Of a stretch of DNA of 64,000 nucleotides, positions 19,649 through 28,066 are shown piece by piece. The first letter of the stretch is position 1, and each line of letters starts with the position of its first letter. Source of the DNA: Solitalea lacus. GTDB lineage: Bacteria; Bacteroidota; Bacteroidia; Sphingobacteriales; Sphingobacteriaceae. Below the pieces are notes generated by a model. The model made no database searches, was not told the origin of the DNA, and saw only the letters and a program-made list of their open reading frames with translations. Both the position numbers and the translations under genes were made by a program. The stretch is from contig NZ_CP091740.1 of assembly GCF_022014595.1 (NCBI RefSeq), positions 3,336,200 through 3,400,199 of the forward strand. The letters are read 5' to 3'.

Positions 19649-20671
19649 CTATTGCCGTTTGCTCGATTCCCTTTCAATCAGGTTAACACCCACTACCTGC
19701 TTTCTTGGTAGAATCAGTGATTCAACTGGATTCATTTGTTGATGCAAGGTTTGAAATGCTAAGCGTCCCAATTCATACGCAGCTTGATCAACAGAAGTAA
19801 TGGATGGAGTAAAAATCTCAGTGAGCGGGTCATTGGAATACCCTACAATTGCGAAATCATCTGGTATCACTAAACCTTTATCTTTTGCTATTTGGGCAGC
19901 TACAATTGCTGATAAATCATTTGAAGCAAATAAAGCGTCTGGCAATTCTTGCAAGGCAAACATCTTTTCACAGACTTCTACCGAAGATTCTTTGGTTAAT
20001 AAGTGCTCAAAAATAATCATATCGTCTACCGGTAAGTTATGCTTTATCAGCGCATCTTTATAACCCGCTAATCGATTCTTATAGATATTCACGCCGGTAG
20101 GCCCAGTGAAATGGGCTATTCGTTTACAACCATTCACAATCAAGTGTTCAGTTGCCATAAAACCACCCAGATAATCATCCCCTTCAATTACAGGCCCTGT
20201 ATAATTTTGAGGTACCCTGTCAAAAAAAACCAGTGGAATCTTTTTCTTAATGAAAGAATCTAATGATGAGCTATCCTTTGTAAACATCGTTGTGGACAGC
20301 ATCAATCCATCTACCCTGCTTAAGAACATGGTATTTACCAACTCCTTCTCCATATTAATTTCTTCATTTGACTGGGAAACGAGTAAATTGTAGCCATATT
20401 CGTGCGCCTTATCTTGCACTCCGCTAATTACCATGGAATGAAAAAACATGTTGATACGTGGCACTATCAAACCAACCGTTTTGGTTTCTTTTTTTCGAAG
20501 GCTCGATGCGACTGTATTCAGGCGATATCCCATCTGACTGGCAGTTTCCATAACCAAGTCAATAGTTTCCTTTTTATTTCCCTTGCCTCCATTTAAAGCC
20601 CTGGAAACCGTCGCTGAAGAAAGCCCTAACTTCTCCGCTATATCATAAATTGTAATTTCTTTTTCCTTCAT
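19649..20671 (-). CDS. LacI-family transcriptional regulator
   Basis: 340 residues from the preferred ATG at 20671; a frame from 20698 would add nine residues before the conserved start. The helix-turn-helix is ITIYDIAEKLGLSSATVSRAL, with hinge region YRLNTVASSLRKKETKTVGL. A periplasmic-binding-like sensor domain follows (VDGLMLSTT, LVFFDRVP, GCKRIAHFTGP, DALFASNDLSA, AIVGYSNDPLTEIFTPSITSV). Such proteins bind palindromic operators and respond to a sugar. It is encoded upstream of, and on the same strand as, the polysaccharide locus, with matching palindromes before itself and before susC. It is probably the local repressor or activator; the inducer is unknown. Confidence 0.93.
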   Translation of the reverse strand: MKEKEITIYDIAEKLGLSSATVSRALNGGKGNKKETIDLVMETASQMGYRLNTVASSLRKKETKTVGLIVPRINMFFHSMVISGVQDKAHEYGYNLLVSQSNEEINMEKELVNTMFLSRVDGLMLSTTMFTKDSSSLDSFIKKKIPLVFFDRVPQNYTGPVIEGDDYLGGFMATEHLIVNGCKRIAHFTGPTGVNIYKNRLAGYKDALIKHNLPVDDMIIFEHLLTKESSVEVCEKMFALQELPDALFASNDLSAIVAAQIAKDKGLVIPDDFAIVGYSNDPLTEIFTPSITSVDQAAYELGRLAFQTLHQQMNPVESLILPRKQVVGVNLIERESSKRQ

Positions 20672-20708
20672 TTTACAGAAACAAATATATGGAAACACAA
20701 ACTACAAA

Positions 20709-20742
20709 TAATCGACGATTAAAATTACTGCAATCGATTGCA
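20709..20742. promoter_or_regulatory. Palindromes upstream of the LacI-type gene (putative autoregulatory operators)
   Basis: TAATCGACGATTA (20709-20721) is an odd perfect palindrome and TGCAATCGATTGCA (20729-20742) an even one. Both lie 38-71 bp before the ATG at 20671. On the minus strand a TATATTTG box (20682-20689), matching the Bacteroidota -7 pattern TAnnTTTG, lies between them and the start codon. The TGxAATCGATTxCA core is shared with the susC upstream site. The remainder up to 21019 holds nothing recognisable. Confidence 0.62.
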
Positions 20743-21019
20743 TTACTTGTAACCTTAAATTTCTTAACTGCCGGCTACCTGTCCTTTACGAAACTCCTGA
20801 ATACTTATAACGGGTATGAAACTATTCAACATCACTGCAACTAAAAACTATTATTGCAAGCGATCTAAAAACATATATTTTTCACAAGATGTAATTGTCT
20901 TTCACGTATATAACGATTATGCTCAATGAGCAGCGACAATAGATGATGGTTCGTTCCCTATTTTTTAAGGGATTTTATTCGTTCTTCATAAGATTCAAGC
21001 AATATAACTCCACACCCTG

Positions 21020-21268
21020 CTATACATCAGATGTATTAACAGATTTATCGGAAATAGCCTCCTCAAAGTTTTCCTTAATGAACTCCCATTCTTTAATTCT
21101 CAGGCATATTGGATCGAAATCCACATCTGCTGATGAGAAGTCTTTAAAATTCTTAAATATTTCAGCTTCGTAATGGGTCCATTCGAAACGTAACTTATGC
21201 AGATCAAGCTCGCAAAAATGCAGTAGGCTTTCTTTTAAAAGATCATTTACAGTGTTCCAGTATAGCAT
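21020..21268 (-). pseudogene. AbiEii-type nucleotidyltransferase toxin, catalytic core deleted
   Basis: An 82-codon frame whose ATG directly abuts the stop of the antitoxin-like gene. The first ~27 residues (MLYWNTVNDLLKESLLHF...) match the N-terminus of AbiEii/AbiGii toxins. The last ~50 (FKDFSSADVDFDPICLRIKE..., WEFIKENFEEAI) match their C-terminus, where DP(I/V)CLK...W is typical. The intervening ~120-200 residues, including the LVGGTALxLQxGHRxSxDIDLF nucleotidyltransferase core, are missing. It therefore looks like an in-frame internal deletion that removed activity. A genuinely short unrelated protein cannot be excluded. Confidence 0.6.
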
Positions 21269-21783
21269 TTATTTGTTTTTACCTGTGTTTAAAAGAAGGA
21301 TTCTATTGCCAGTGACCTTATCACTACCGGTAATTTCTCTTATTTTTTCTTTTCCATAAAACCTAAGAATCTCCTTCTTCTCTACATCATTCCCTCTCTC
21401 AAAAATATGCTGAATTATAGGTTTATACTGTTTTTGCCAATCGATTTTATTTATTTCAGTGTCCCAGAAAAGTATTTTCCTGAACTTTTTCAAGTCAGGT
21501 TGTAGAGATTTTAGCTCTTTTTGTTTTTCCATTTTAATCTCATAAAAAGCCTGAAGTATAAGCATTGTTCCTCCTTCATATCCAAGCGCCTTATCAATTT
21601 TCAAAGAAATCGCTGGAGTCATTCCTCTTTTCCCTTTAGCAATACTTGTAAGTGTCTGAGGATAGACTTCTAATGAAAGCGCAAAAGGACCTTTTTGATA
21701 TTCCGTTTCTTTAACTCCCTCTCTAGAATCATACCAGGGTGTATTCCTTTATATTTTTCAAAGAATATCTGTTTTATATCTAT
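21269..21783 (-). pseudogene. XRE/HigA-type antitoxin with C-terminal DUF6922-like domain, frameshifted
   Basis: The 3' frame encodes GPFALSLEVYPQTLTSIAKG, then KRGMTPAISLKIDKALGY and an extension with FWDTEINKIDWQKQ and EKKEILRFYGKEKI, as in Bacteroidota HigA-like antitoxins carrying a DUF6922-type tail. The matching N-terminal part, YKGIHPGMILERELKKRNIKK, lies in another frame just upstream. The two join if one A is restored in the A5 run (minus strand) at 21692-21696. The N-terminal frame has no ATG, GTG or TTG before GIHPGM and is preceded by a stop at 21787-21789. An ATG-initiated fragment of 117 codons (from 21622) remains but lacks most of the helix-turn-helix. Programmed frameshifting or a homopolymer sequencing error are the alternatives. 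Confidence 0.7.
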
Positions 21784-21878
21784 AAATTAAAATAAGTCAC
21801 ACTGTTCTACAATTTCAATTCTCTTACCCTTAAAATAAGTTCTAATTTGATACTTATTTCCGTCTATTTACTTCTGAT

Positions 21879-22202
21879 TTAACTATCCGCTTCTACATAA
21901 ACAATTACCCCAGAGCATCCATTAGCTCTCTTTTCTATAATAGCACTGTTGATGGGATATACGACTGGATAAGGGAGATTGTCGAAATCTGTGAACTTAT
22001 CGACGTACTCATCAAAAGAAGGCATAAGCAAGAATGCAATCATTTCTCCATAAGTTCTAATATATTCTAAGTATGTCATGTCTTCGTTGCTTTCAATTAC
22101 GGTTACAGCAATGGTTTTATAGCCTTTCTGTTTAAACTGATTAAGAATCTCTGGTGTAAATTCTATGAGGTTGTCTGTTGTTATGCTCTTTTCCATATCC
22201 AC
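21879..22202 (-). CDS. Hypothetical cytosolic protein
   Basis: 107 residues, no signal peptide or membrane segment, acidic. Patterns such as GYKTIAVTVIESNEDMTYLEYI and the ending GCSGVIVYVEADS suggest a small alpha/beta fold. I do not recognise a family. It lies upstream of, and on the same strand as, the decayed toxin-antitoxin pair with a 95-bp gap; a link is possible but not shown. Met3 may be the true start. Confidence 0.5.
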   Translation of the reverse strand: MDMEKSITTDNLIEFTPEILNQFKQKGYKTIAVTVIESNEDMTYLEYIRTYGEMIAFLLMPSFDEYVDKFTDFDNLPYPVVYPINSAIIEKRANGCSGVIVYVEADS

Positions 22203-22604
22203 ATCTTTTACTATGCTACTATTACCTACTTTTATTTAATGCCTAGTTTTAAAAACTCTTTATCAGTTCAAACTAAACCTACTGAATTACTTCATAAACT
22301 GTTCGATTATAGACTTTTCCTTTATTTTCAAATTCAATTTTGCGAAACACAATTACTAATATTATTAGTAAATATGAGCACATTTTTTTAGCAAAACAAG
22401 AACTATTTCAAAATTTATGGGACCTTTCATTATGGGATGGGCAAATCCGACTTGAGTATATTTTGGGTTGGCACTGTAAGCCCCTGCGGCGTAGGTTAGC
22501 ACTACCCCCATCACATTCAGTCCACGTTAGGAATCCTTCAGGCTGCCCCTCCCTAATAGCGGTAGTTTTGAGCGTATCACTTGAGAAGGTATTAGGCAAG
22601 TCAA
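22203..22604. other. Gene-free stretch with a GC-rich island
   Basis: The left part is AT-rich with no convincing gene. About 22460-22600 is visibly more GC-rich than its surroundings and contains short frames on both strands (63 and 90 codons). Neither has a domain or an export signal. The island ends exactly where the DoxX relic begins. It may be a dispersed non-coding repeat or a scar of insertion; sequence alone cannot say. Confidence 0.4.
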
Positions 22605-22880
22605 TTATGTAGCCATTTTTTCTCCCCGATGGAACAGCAGGTGATCGAGGCTGTAAAGCATAGGCCAGAAAGGAGGATAATCAATGAGCTGATTATCAAA
22701 CTAAATGGATAGAAAGCTCCACCCACAATAAATCCTTTAGGCATCATGGTGATGGTTGCTACCAACATATTAATGAAAACGGCGATGGCTACGGGGTGGA
22801 TGATCAACCCCACCATGAGTTGTAAGCCACCAATAAGTTCGGTGTAAATAGAGCTGGATATTTTTTTACCGAACCAATGA
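22605..22880 (-). pseudogene. DoxX-family membrane protein, 5' truncated and frameshifted
   Basis: The minus-strand frame reads SSSIYTELIGGLQLMVGLII, then HPVAIAVFINMLVATITM and ISSLIILLSG, i.e. the second half of a DoxX four-helix membrane protein (AELIGGLxLxxGLxxRPAA... is the family pattern). After LLSG the expected ending continues in another frame as PMLYSLDHLLFHRGEKMAT with stop at 22605, matching the family ending GPGxYSLDxLLF. One base is missing near 22663. The N-terminal half is absent. Two independent defects make it a pseudogene. Confidence 0.68.
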
Positions 22881-22966
22881 TTGGTTAACTAAAAACAGCA
22901 TGATCCATTGGTTACCTATTAAATGATGGAACAAACGGATCATGCCATTTCAGTTCTATTTTTTTA

Positions 22967-23809
22967 TTATTTCTCCCTCACTATTGAACTTATCGAACGC
23001 ACTAACGAAGCCCCGAAATATCCTACGGCTTTTTTAGGCGATTGTGGATTCACATTTTGCACATTCGTACGAACATTGGCAGGAGGATTGGCAAAGATCC
23101 CTCCATTCATTACTTGTATATGCAGCTCGTCATAAAAATGGTAGTCATCCATTGTAATCGACCAGGTTTCTACTGTCACCAAATCTTTTAATTGGAATGG
23201 CTTTTCAGAGAAAAGTTCCAGATCCTGCAATTTATTACCATCCACATATTGATCATTCATAAAGTTCAGATCCGCAACTTTAGAAAGGTAATTGCCATTT
23301 TTGCGCAGCTTGATCCTGCACGCATCCCCCAAACCCTTAGTTTCTTGCCCGTAAAACTTTACAATATATCCATCTTCATCTCTGTACAAAGATTTTTCCT
23401 TGTATTCAAAGGCTAAAGAATCAATATTAAATCCCTGGCGAGCTGTTTGAGTTTTCGCTTCATATACTTCATTATCATATTCAATTCTGAGTGTATATTT
23501 TTCGCCCTCAATGCTCCTGATATTTTTGACCAAATATTTACCTGGAGACACCTCCGTTAGCAATTCAACAGCTCCGCTGGCCGCACTCAGCACTAACTTC
23601 GCACCAACAACAGCTGGAGCAGGACTATTGGAAAAATAGGGTGCCGTGTGTGATAGCTTGATCGTGTCCGGTATCGGGCGATTGGTAATCCAACCATCTA
23701 CTGATAATAAAGCAGGGCCATCATCTAATTTTACATCAATGACATCTTCGCAAGAGCTTAGCGAAAGCATGCAAATTGAGAGTATATAAAATAGTTTAAG
23801 GTATTTCAT
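22967..23809 (-). CDS. DUF4249 lipoprotein
   Basis: 280 residues; the lipoprotein signal ends LSLSSC (Cys20). Matches DUF4249 by order of features: LLSVDGWITN near the start, DTIKLSHTAPYF, GAKLVLS... SPGKYLV...EGEKYTLRIEYDNEVYEA, and the C-terminal block NPPANVRTNVQN...AVGYFGAS. DUF4249 genes almost always follow a TonB-dependent receptor, as here (13-bp gap). The pair probably forms an outer-membrane uptake or binding unit analogous to SusC/SusD; substrate unknown. Confidence 0.9.
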   Translation of the reverse strand: MKYLKLFYILSICMLSLSSCEDVIDVKLDDGPALLSVDGWITNRPIPDTIKLSHTAPYFSNSPAPAVVGAKLVLSAASGAVELLTEVSPGKYLVKNIRSIEGEKYTLRIEYDNEVYEAKTQTARQGFNIDSLAFEYKEKSLYRDEDGYIVKFYGQETKGLGDACRIKLRKNGNYLSKVADLNFMNDQYVDGNKLQDLELFSEKPFQLKDLVTVETWSITMDDYHFYDELHIQVMNGGIFANPPANVRTNVQNVNPQSPKKAVGYFGASLVRSISSIVREK

Positions 23810-23822
23810 AAAGTCTTATGGT

Positions 23823-26201
23823 CTATTTAAAATTGAAATTATACGTAACTGCAGGAATTGCAGAACCGATGATAGACAAACGAGTTGCCTCCGTTACTTG
23901 TGGATTATCTTTATTGGGCTGAAAATAAACCGTGTATGGATTTTTTCGAAAATAAAGATTATAGATAGAGAATACCCAAGTACTGCTGAACTTGCTACCC
24001 GGTTTATGATGTGTATACAGCGTCGCCGAAAGGTCTAAACGATTATAAGAAGGAATACGGTAATTGTTTCTTGTCCCGTTTGTGTTATTAGGAACCACAA
24101 TGCCATCTACTTCATATCTTCCATTCGGGAACGTTGTATTAACACCCGTAGAATAGGTAAAAATAGCAGAGAAGCTCCAGCGATTACTCATATCGTAAAT
24201 ACCAACTACAGAAAGATTATGCGTTTTATCATACTTACTGTTATAGTATTGATTATTGTTGATGCCATCGATCTTGCGTTCTGATTTTGATAAGGTGTAG
24301 CTGACCCAACCGTTTAGCTTTCCTTCATTCTTCTTCAGATAAAATTCAAGGCCGTAAGCGCGGGCTTTGCCATAAAGTAATTCGCCTTCGAGGTTACTGT
24401 TTAAAAATATCTGGGCACCATCAATATAATCTATCTGGTTTTGCATGTTTTTATAAAAGCCTTCAACGGATGCTTCAAACATATTGTTCTTGAAATTCCT
24501 GAAATAACCCAAAGCAACTTGATCGGCTAACTCAGGCTGCATGTTATTGGTTGTTGGCTGCCAAACATCCAATGGAGTAGCGGCAGTAGTATTAGAAATT
24601 AAATGCAGATATTGTGTTGTACGGTTATAACTGGCCTTTAATGACGATTCGTCGTTTAGAATATAACGTAATGATAATCGAGGCTCCAAGTTAAAATAAC
24701 GCTTAATAAGATCACCTTTGGCATATGTTTTCGGGTTTACCGGATCTTTCTTTTTGCCTGTTTCGCCTTCGTATTCGTAAACAGTAAAGTTGTTTTGGCC
24801 GCTCACATAGTCAAACGCAGACAAGCGAAGACCATATTGTGCTGACAAACGCTCCGAAATTTGCTGTTCATTATCAAGGTAAAGAGCATATTCGCGACCG
24901 TGCTGGGTATTCAGTTTTATGTCATTAAAGGTAACATTACCTCCAAATGGGCGAGCCTCTCCTGGCATAAACTGATAAAAGGTTACGTTCGTACCAAAGC
25001 TAAGTCTGTTGTTCGAATTGATGTAATAAGTAAAGTCCCCTTTTAAAGTCTGATTGATAATTTTTGACCGCCATTCAAAAGCATTGGTTCCACTTGGCCG
25101 GCCCAGCGAATAATCATAATTGCTATACACTCCTGTAAAGTTTACAAAGAGGCTAGGATTAAAGGTATGATTCCATCGAAGTGTTCCGGTGGCGTTAGCC
25201 CAATCCATTCCAAACTCATCGCGGAAATTAAATTTATCCTTACCGAAATAACCCGAAAGATACAGGCGATTATTTTGATTAATCGTGTAGTTGGCCTTAC
25301 CACTTAAATCGTAGAAGTATGCCTGGTTGCCTCTCACTTTTTCATCCGGAGAAAGTTTCAGAAAAAGATCTGCATATGACCTTCGACCTGCAATAATAAA
25401 AGAGCCTTTGTTTTTTACAATGGGAGCCTCAACGAGTGCACGTGCTGACACGGTTCCTATTCCGCCCGAAGTACTGAAATTATTGACATTCCCCTCTTTC
25501 ATCCTTACATCGAGAATAGACGAAAGTCGGCCGCCATAAGTAGCAGGAATCCCACCTTTGATCAGCTTTACATCTTTTACTGCATCAGGATCAAAAACAG
25601 AGAAGAAGCCGAATAAGTGCGAGCTGTTATATACCGGCGATTCATCCAATAGAATCAGATTCTGATCCACACTACCTCCGCGAACATTAAACCCGGAGGA
25701 ACCTTCGCCGACGGTGCTGATGCCGGGCAATAATTGTATGCTTCGCACAATGTCAACCTCTCCCATTAATGCCGGCATTTTTTTCATGGAACGCATTTCC
25801 AATTTATTAATACCCATTTCCATGCTGGTAACATTCTTTTTTACTCCAGCAGCAGAAACGGTGACTTCATCCATCTGTTTTTCTTCAGATTCCAGACTGA
25901 TATTTAATGTTGAGGGTTCAATGATTTTTAGTTTTCGTTCAATGGACTTGTAACCCAAGTATTGAAATACTACTGTGTATTCACCAGGAGTAACACTCAT
26001 TGAATAAAAACCGTAATTATTCGTTTCGGTTCCCTTTCCACTTTCTTTCAAAAAAACAGAGACACCAATAAGACTCTCACCATTGCCGGCCTGCTTGACA
26101 TAACCGCTAATAGTCGTTTTCTCTTTGGTTTGGGCATTTACAGAAAAAGAAATAAGTAGCGAAAGAAAAAGACAAATCTTTCTTCGCACAGATTTAAGCA
26201 T
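23823..26201 (-). CDS. TonB-dependent receptor (DUF4249-associated type)
   Basis: 792 residues from the preferred Met at 26201 (MLKSVRRKICLFLSLLISFS...VNAQ); the frame opens six codons earlier at 26219. A carboxypeptidase-regulatory-like domain (~30-110: TISGYVKQAGNGESLIGVSV, YGFYSMSVTPGEYTVVFQYLGY) precedes a plug with MGEVDIVRSIQLLPGISTVGEG, SGFNVRGGSVDQNLILLDE and KDVKLIKGGIPATYGGRLSS, then the barrel ending in TYNFNFK. Size and motifs fit the receptors paired with DUF4249 proteins. Transported ligand not predictable. Confidence 0.93.
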   Translation of the reverse strand: MLKSVRRKICLFLSLLISFSVNAQTKEKTTISGYVKQAGNGESLIGVSVFLKESGKGTETNNYGFYSMSVTPGEYTVVFQYLGYKSIERKLKIIEPSTLNISLESEEKQMDEVTVSAAGVKKNVTSMEMGINKLEMRSMKKMPALMGEVDIVRSIQLLPGISTVGEGSSGFNVRGGSVDQNLILLDESPVYNSSHLFGFFSVFDPDAVKDVKLIKGGIPATYGGRLSSILDVRMKEGNVNNFSTSGGIGTVSARALVEAPIVKNKGSFIIAGRRSYADLFLKLSPDEKVRGNQAYFYDLSGKANYTINQNNRLYLSGYFGKDKFNFRDEFGMDWANATGTLRWNHTFNPSLFVNFTGVYSNYDYSLGRPSGTNAFEWRSKIINQTLKGDFTYYINSNNRLSFGTNVTFYQFMPGEARPFGGNVTFNDIKLNTQHGREYALYLDNEQQISERLSAQYGLRLSAFDYVSGQNNFTVYEYEGETGKKKDPVNPKTYAKGDLIKRYFNLEPRLSLRYILNDESSLKASYNRTTQYLHLISNTTAATPLDVWQPTTNNMQPELADQVALGYFRNFKNNMFEASVEGFYKNMQNQIDYIDGAQIFLNSNLEGELLYGKARAYGLEFYLKKNEGKLNGWVSYTLSKSERKIDGINNNQYYNSKYDKTHNLSVVGIYDMSNRWSFSAIFTYSTGVNTTFPNGRYEVDGIVVPNNTNGTRNNYRIPSYNRLDLSATLYTHHKPGSKFSSTWVFSIYNLYFRKNPYTVYFQPNKDNPQVTEATRLSIIGSAIPAVTYNFNFK

Positions 26202-26219
26202 AAAAATAAAGGAGATCAT

Positions 26220-26554
26220 TAGAATGTATACTTTTTACAGGTGTTTGTTATTTAATAGTTAATTTAATTTCAATAATAAAGAAAGGTAGAATGTTGGGTC
26301 AGATAGACGCAGCCGGTTTGGTACAAAACCTTTTAGTTTTTTTCATTATTTCTATTCTTTGGTTGGAACCTTAATAATTGAGCAAAAGTCCTATACCGAA
26401 ACCCATTTGACCTCTTTCAACATCTTCCAAGGGAATATAAAGTTTCTTAATTGTTAGTTTCCATAATCTTGTTATTTCTTGTTATAAGGCATGGCAAAAT
26501 TCTCAATAAAAGTAACAGAAGCTATTGTGGAATTATGGAATTGATTTGTAAGAT
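26220..26554. other. Intergenic region, nothing firm
   Basis: 335 bp upstream of the TonB receptor and downstream of the AraC-type gene. On the minus strand a stop-bounded frame without a start codon (about 26371-26481) ends IPLEDVERGQMGFGIGLLLNY. It might be a relic of an exported protein but is too short to assign. No hairpin or repeat was noticed. Confidence 0.3.
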
Positions 26555-27118
26555 TTATACTTTATCGAGTGGTTTTCTTTTATCTTCCCTGATCTGCTTG
26601 AAATGGCTTGGTGTTAATCCTGTTACTTTTTTGAACTGATTACTTAGATAAGCTACACTTGAGTAGTTTAGACGGAAGGCTATCTCACTTAACGATAGTT
26701 CATCATAGACTAATAATTCTTTAACCTTTTCTATCTTCTGGGCAATAAAATACTTTTCAATGGTGGTGCCTTCCACTTCGGAAAACAGATTTGAAAGATA
26801 GTTATACTCATGATGAAGTTCATTACTCAACACTTCCGACAGATTAGCTTTGACATCATTGTCCTGATAGTGCACAAGCTCAATGATCACATTTTTTATC
26901 TTCTCAATAATTCGGCTCTTTCTATCACCAATTACCTGAAAGCCCATTGGAACTAATACGTCTTCCAACTTCTTTTTTTCTTCTGGTGCAGGTTCCTTAT
27001 CGAGTGTAACCTCGCCCAGCTTAATATACTTTACAGCTAGACCCAGTTTATCCAGTTCGTTTTGCACCACCATAATACAGCGGTTGCAGACCATATTTTT
27101 AATAAAAAGTGTACTCAT
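26555..27118 (-). CDS. AraC-family regulator with N-terminal CxxC domain
   Basis: 187 residues. Residues 1-70 resemble a small heavy-metal-associated ferredoxin-like fold: KNMVCNRCIMVV places Cys11 and Cys14 where HMA domains bind Cu or Zn. Residues ~85-180 form the AraC/XylS double helix-turn-helix (IAQKIEKVKELLVYDELSLS, EIAFRLNYSSVAYLSNQFKK, VTGLTPSHFKQIRE). This fused type is common in Bacteroidota, often near metal-efflux or thiol genes; no such gene is adjacent here. A metal- or redox-sensing role is inference. The target is unknown. Confidence 0.85.
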   Translation of the reverse strand: MSTLFIKNMVCNRCIMVVQNELDKLGLAVKYIKLGEVTLDKEPAPEEKKKLEDVLVPMGFQVIGDRKSRIIEKIKNVIIELVHYQDNDVKANLSEVLSNELHHEYNYLSNLFSEVEGTTIEKYFIAQKIEKVKELLVYDELSLSEIAFRLNYSSVAYLSNQFKKVTGLTPSHFKQIREDKRKPLDKV

Positions 27119-27337
27119 GCCTTTCCCATTTCATATTTGTCGATAGAGTGCGACGTCTTAATCCGCCGTGGTCGTAAAGATATTAATGATTTTGTATTTC
27201 CTAGGTTGTGTGCTACTCGCGCTCATATCATTGTCAAGTATTTAATCAGCTCAGCAAAAGAGGAATCATTACCGGGCTAGAAAAGTGAATACAGTTTCAT
27301 AAGTATTTTAAATCCATTGCAATAAGCTTTAAAAGCG

Positions 27338-27370
27338 AAAAACTCCATAGCGATTAATTACGGAGTTTTT
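27338..27370 (-). terminator. Hairpin terminator candidate after the small secreted gene
   Basis: AAAAACTCC (27338-27346) pairs with GGAGTTTTT (27362-27370) around a 15-nt loop. Read on the minus strand the stem ends in a T5 run, 23 bp beyond the stop of the gene at 27393. The symmetry would also allow termination in the other direction. Confidence 0.6.
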
Positions 27371-27392
27371 GATGGATAAAAAATTAAGACTC

Positions 27393-27797
27393 TTATAACT
27401 TCAAATAGATATCAAAAGCTTTAAGATAGTTGTCTGTCACTTTTTCAACTATTGACACGCGTGTGCTTGCTTTTATAATGTCTCCATTCTCATTTCGCTT
27501 AATATTCAGGTTTCCGCCAATATAATTATATAGTTCAGTGCTCCTTCCATCATCAAGCAGACTACCGGTTTCAAACCGCATAGCAACTACCTTATTATCA
27601 CTAATTTGAACCATTAATTGAATCATGTCCGGCTTATCGTTAAAAACGAATGCTGGATACCATCCATCCTTTAGAACGGCTTCTAAGGATTTTTCTTTAG
27701 AAGACGGGGATAGTTCATGATTTAAACTTTGAGCATTTGTTTTAAATAAACAATTGAAGGCAAAAAGTGTAAGAATCAATACTAATTTTCTTTTCAT
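27393..27797 (-). CDS. Small secreted protein, unknown function
   Basis: 134 residues from the ATG at 27797, which starts a clean signal peptide (MKRKLVLILTLFAFNCLFKTNAQ). An upstream in-frame ATG at 27845 would add 16 residues before it and is less likely. The mature part is ~110 residues, mixed alpha/beta by appearance, with no Cys and no recognised domain (EAVLKDGWYPAFVFNDKPDM, DGRSTELYNYIGGNL). Monocistronic: its own terminator lies downstream and no same-strand neighbour is close. Confidence 0.65.
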   Translation of the reverse strand: MKRKLVLILTLFAFNCLFKTNAQSLNHELSPSSKEKSLEAVLKDGWYPAFVFNDKPDMIQLMVQISDNKVVAMRFETGSLLDDGRSTELYNYIGGNLNIKRNENGDIIKASTRVSIVEKVTDNYLKAFDIYLKL

Positions 27798-28066
27798 AGC
27801 TAAATAAATTTTTATGCAGCTAAATAAGGCATTGATTCTAATCATTTAATTAACTGCATTTTATCTTTACTTTAAGCTTTAAAAAGAATTATGTTAAGCT
27901 CTTATTACCCCATCATACAATCTAGCCCTGTTAGCATTGAAATCCTTTTTGGGCCGTTGGGGATTTTGCATGCACTATTAGAGTTCGGCACTTAATTATC
28001 ATTTGTTTTTGCGTATATTTTAGTTTTTAGCAGTCTGTCGAAGACTAAAACTTAAAAGCATTTTCT

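Noticed and set aside
22340-22612. 90-codon plus-strand frame and the 63-codon minus-strand frame in the GC-rich island
   Set aside because: No export signal or domain, and the two overlap each other; treated as a non-coding island instead.
22870-22886. AACCAATGATTGGTT palindrome
   Set aside because: Lies at the truncated edge of the DoxX relic with no gene start nearby to regulate; likely chance.
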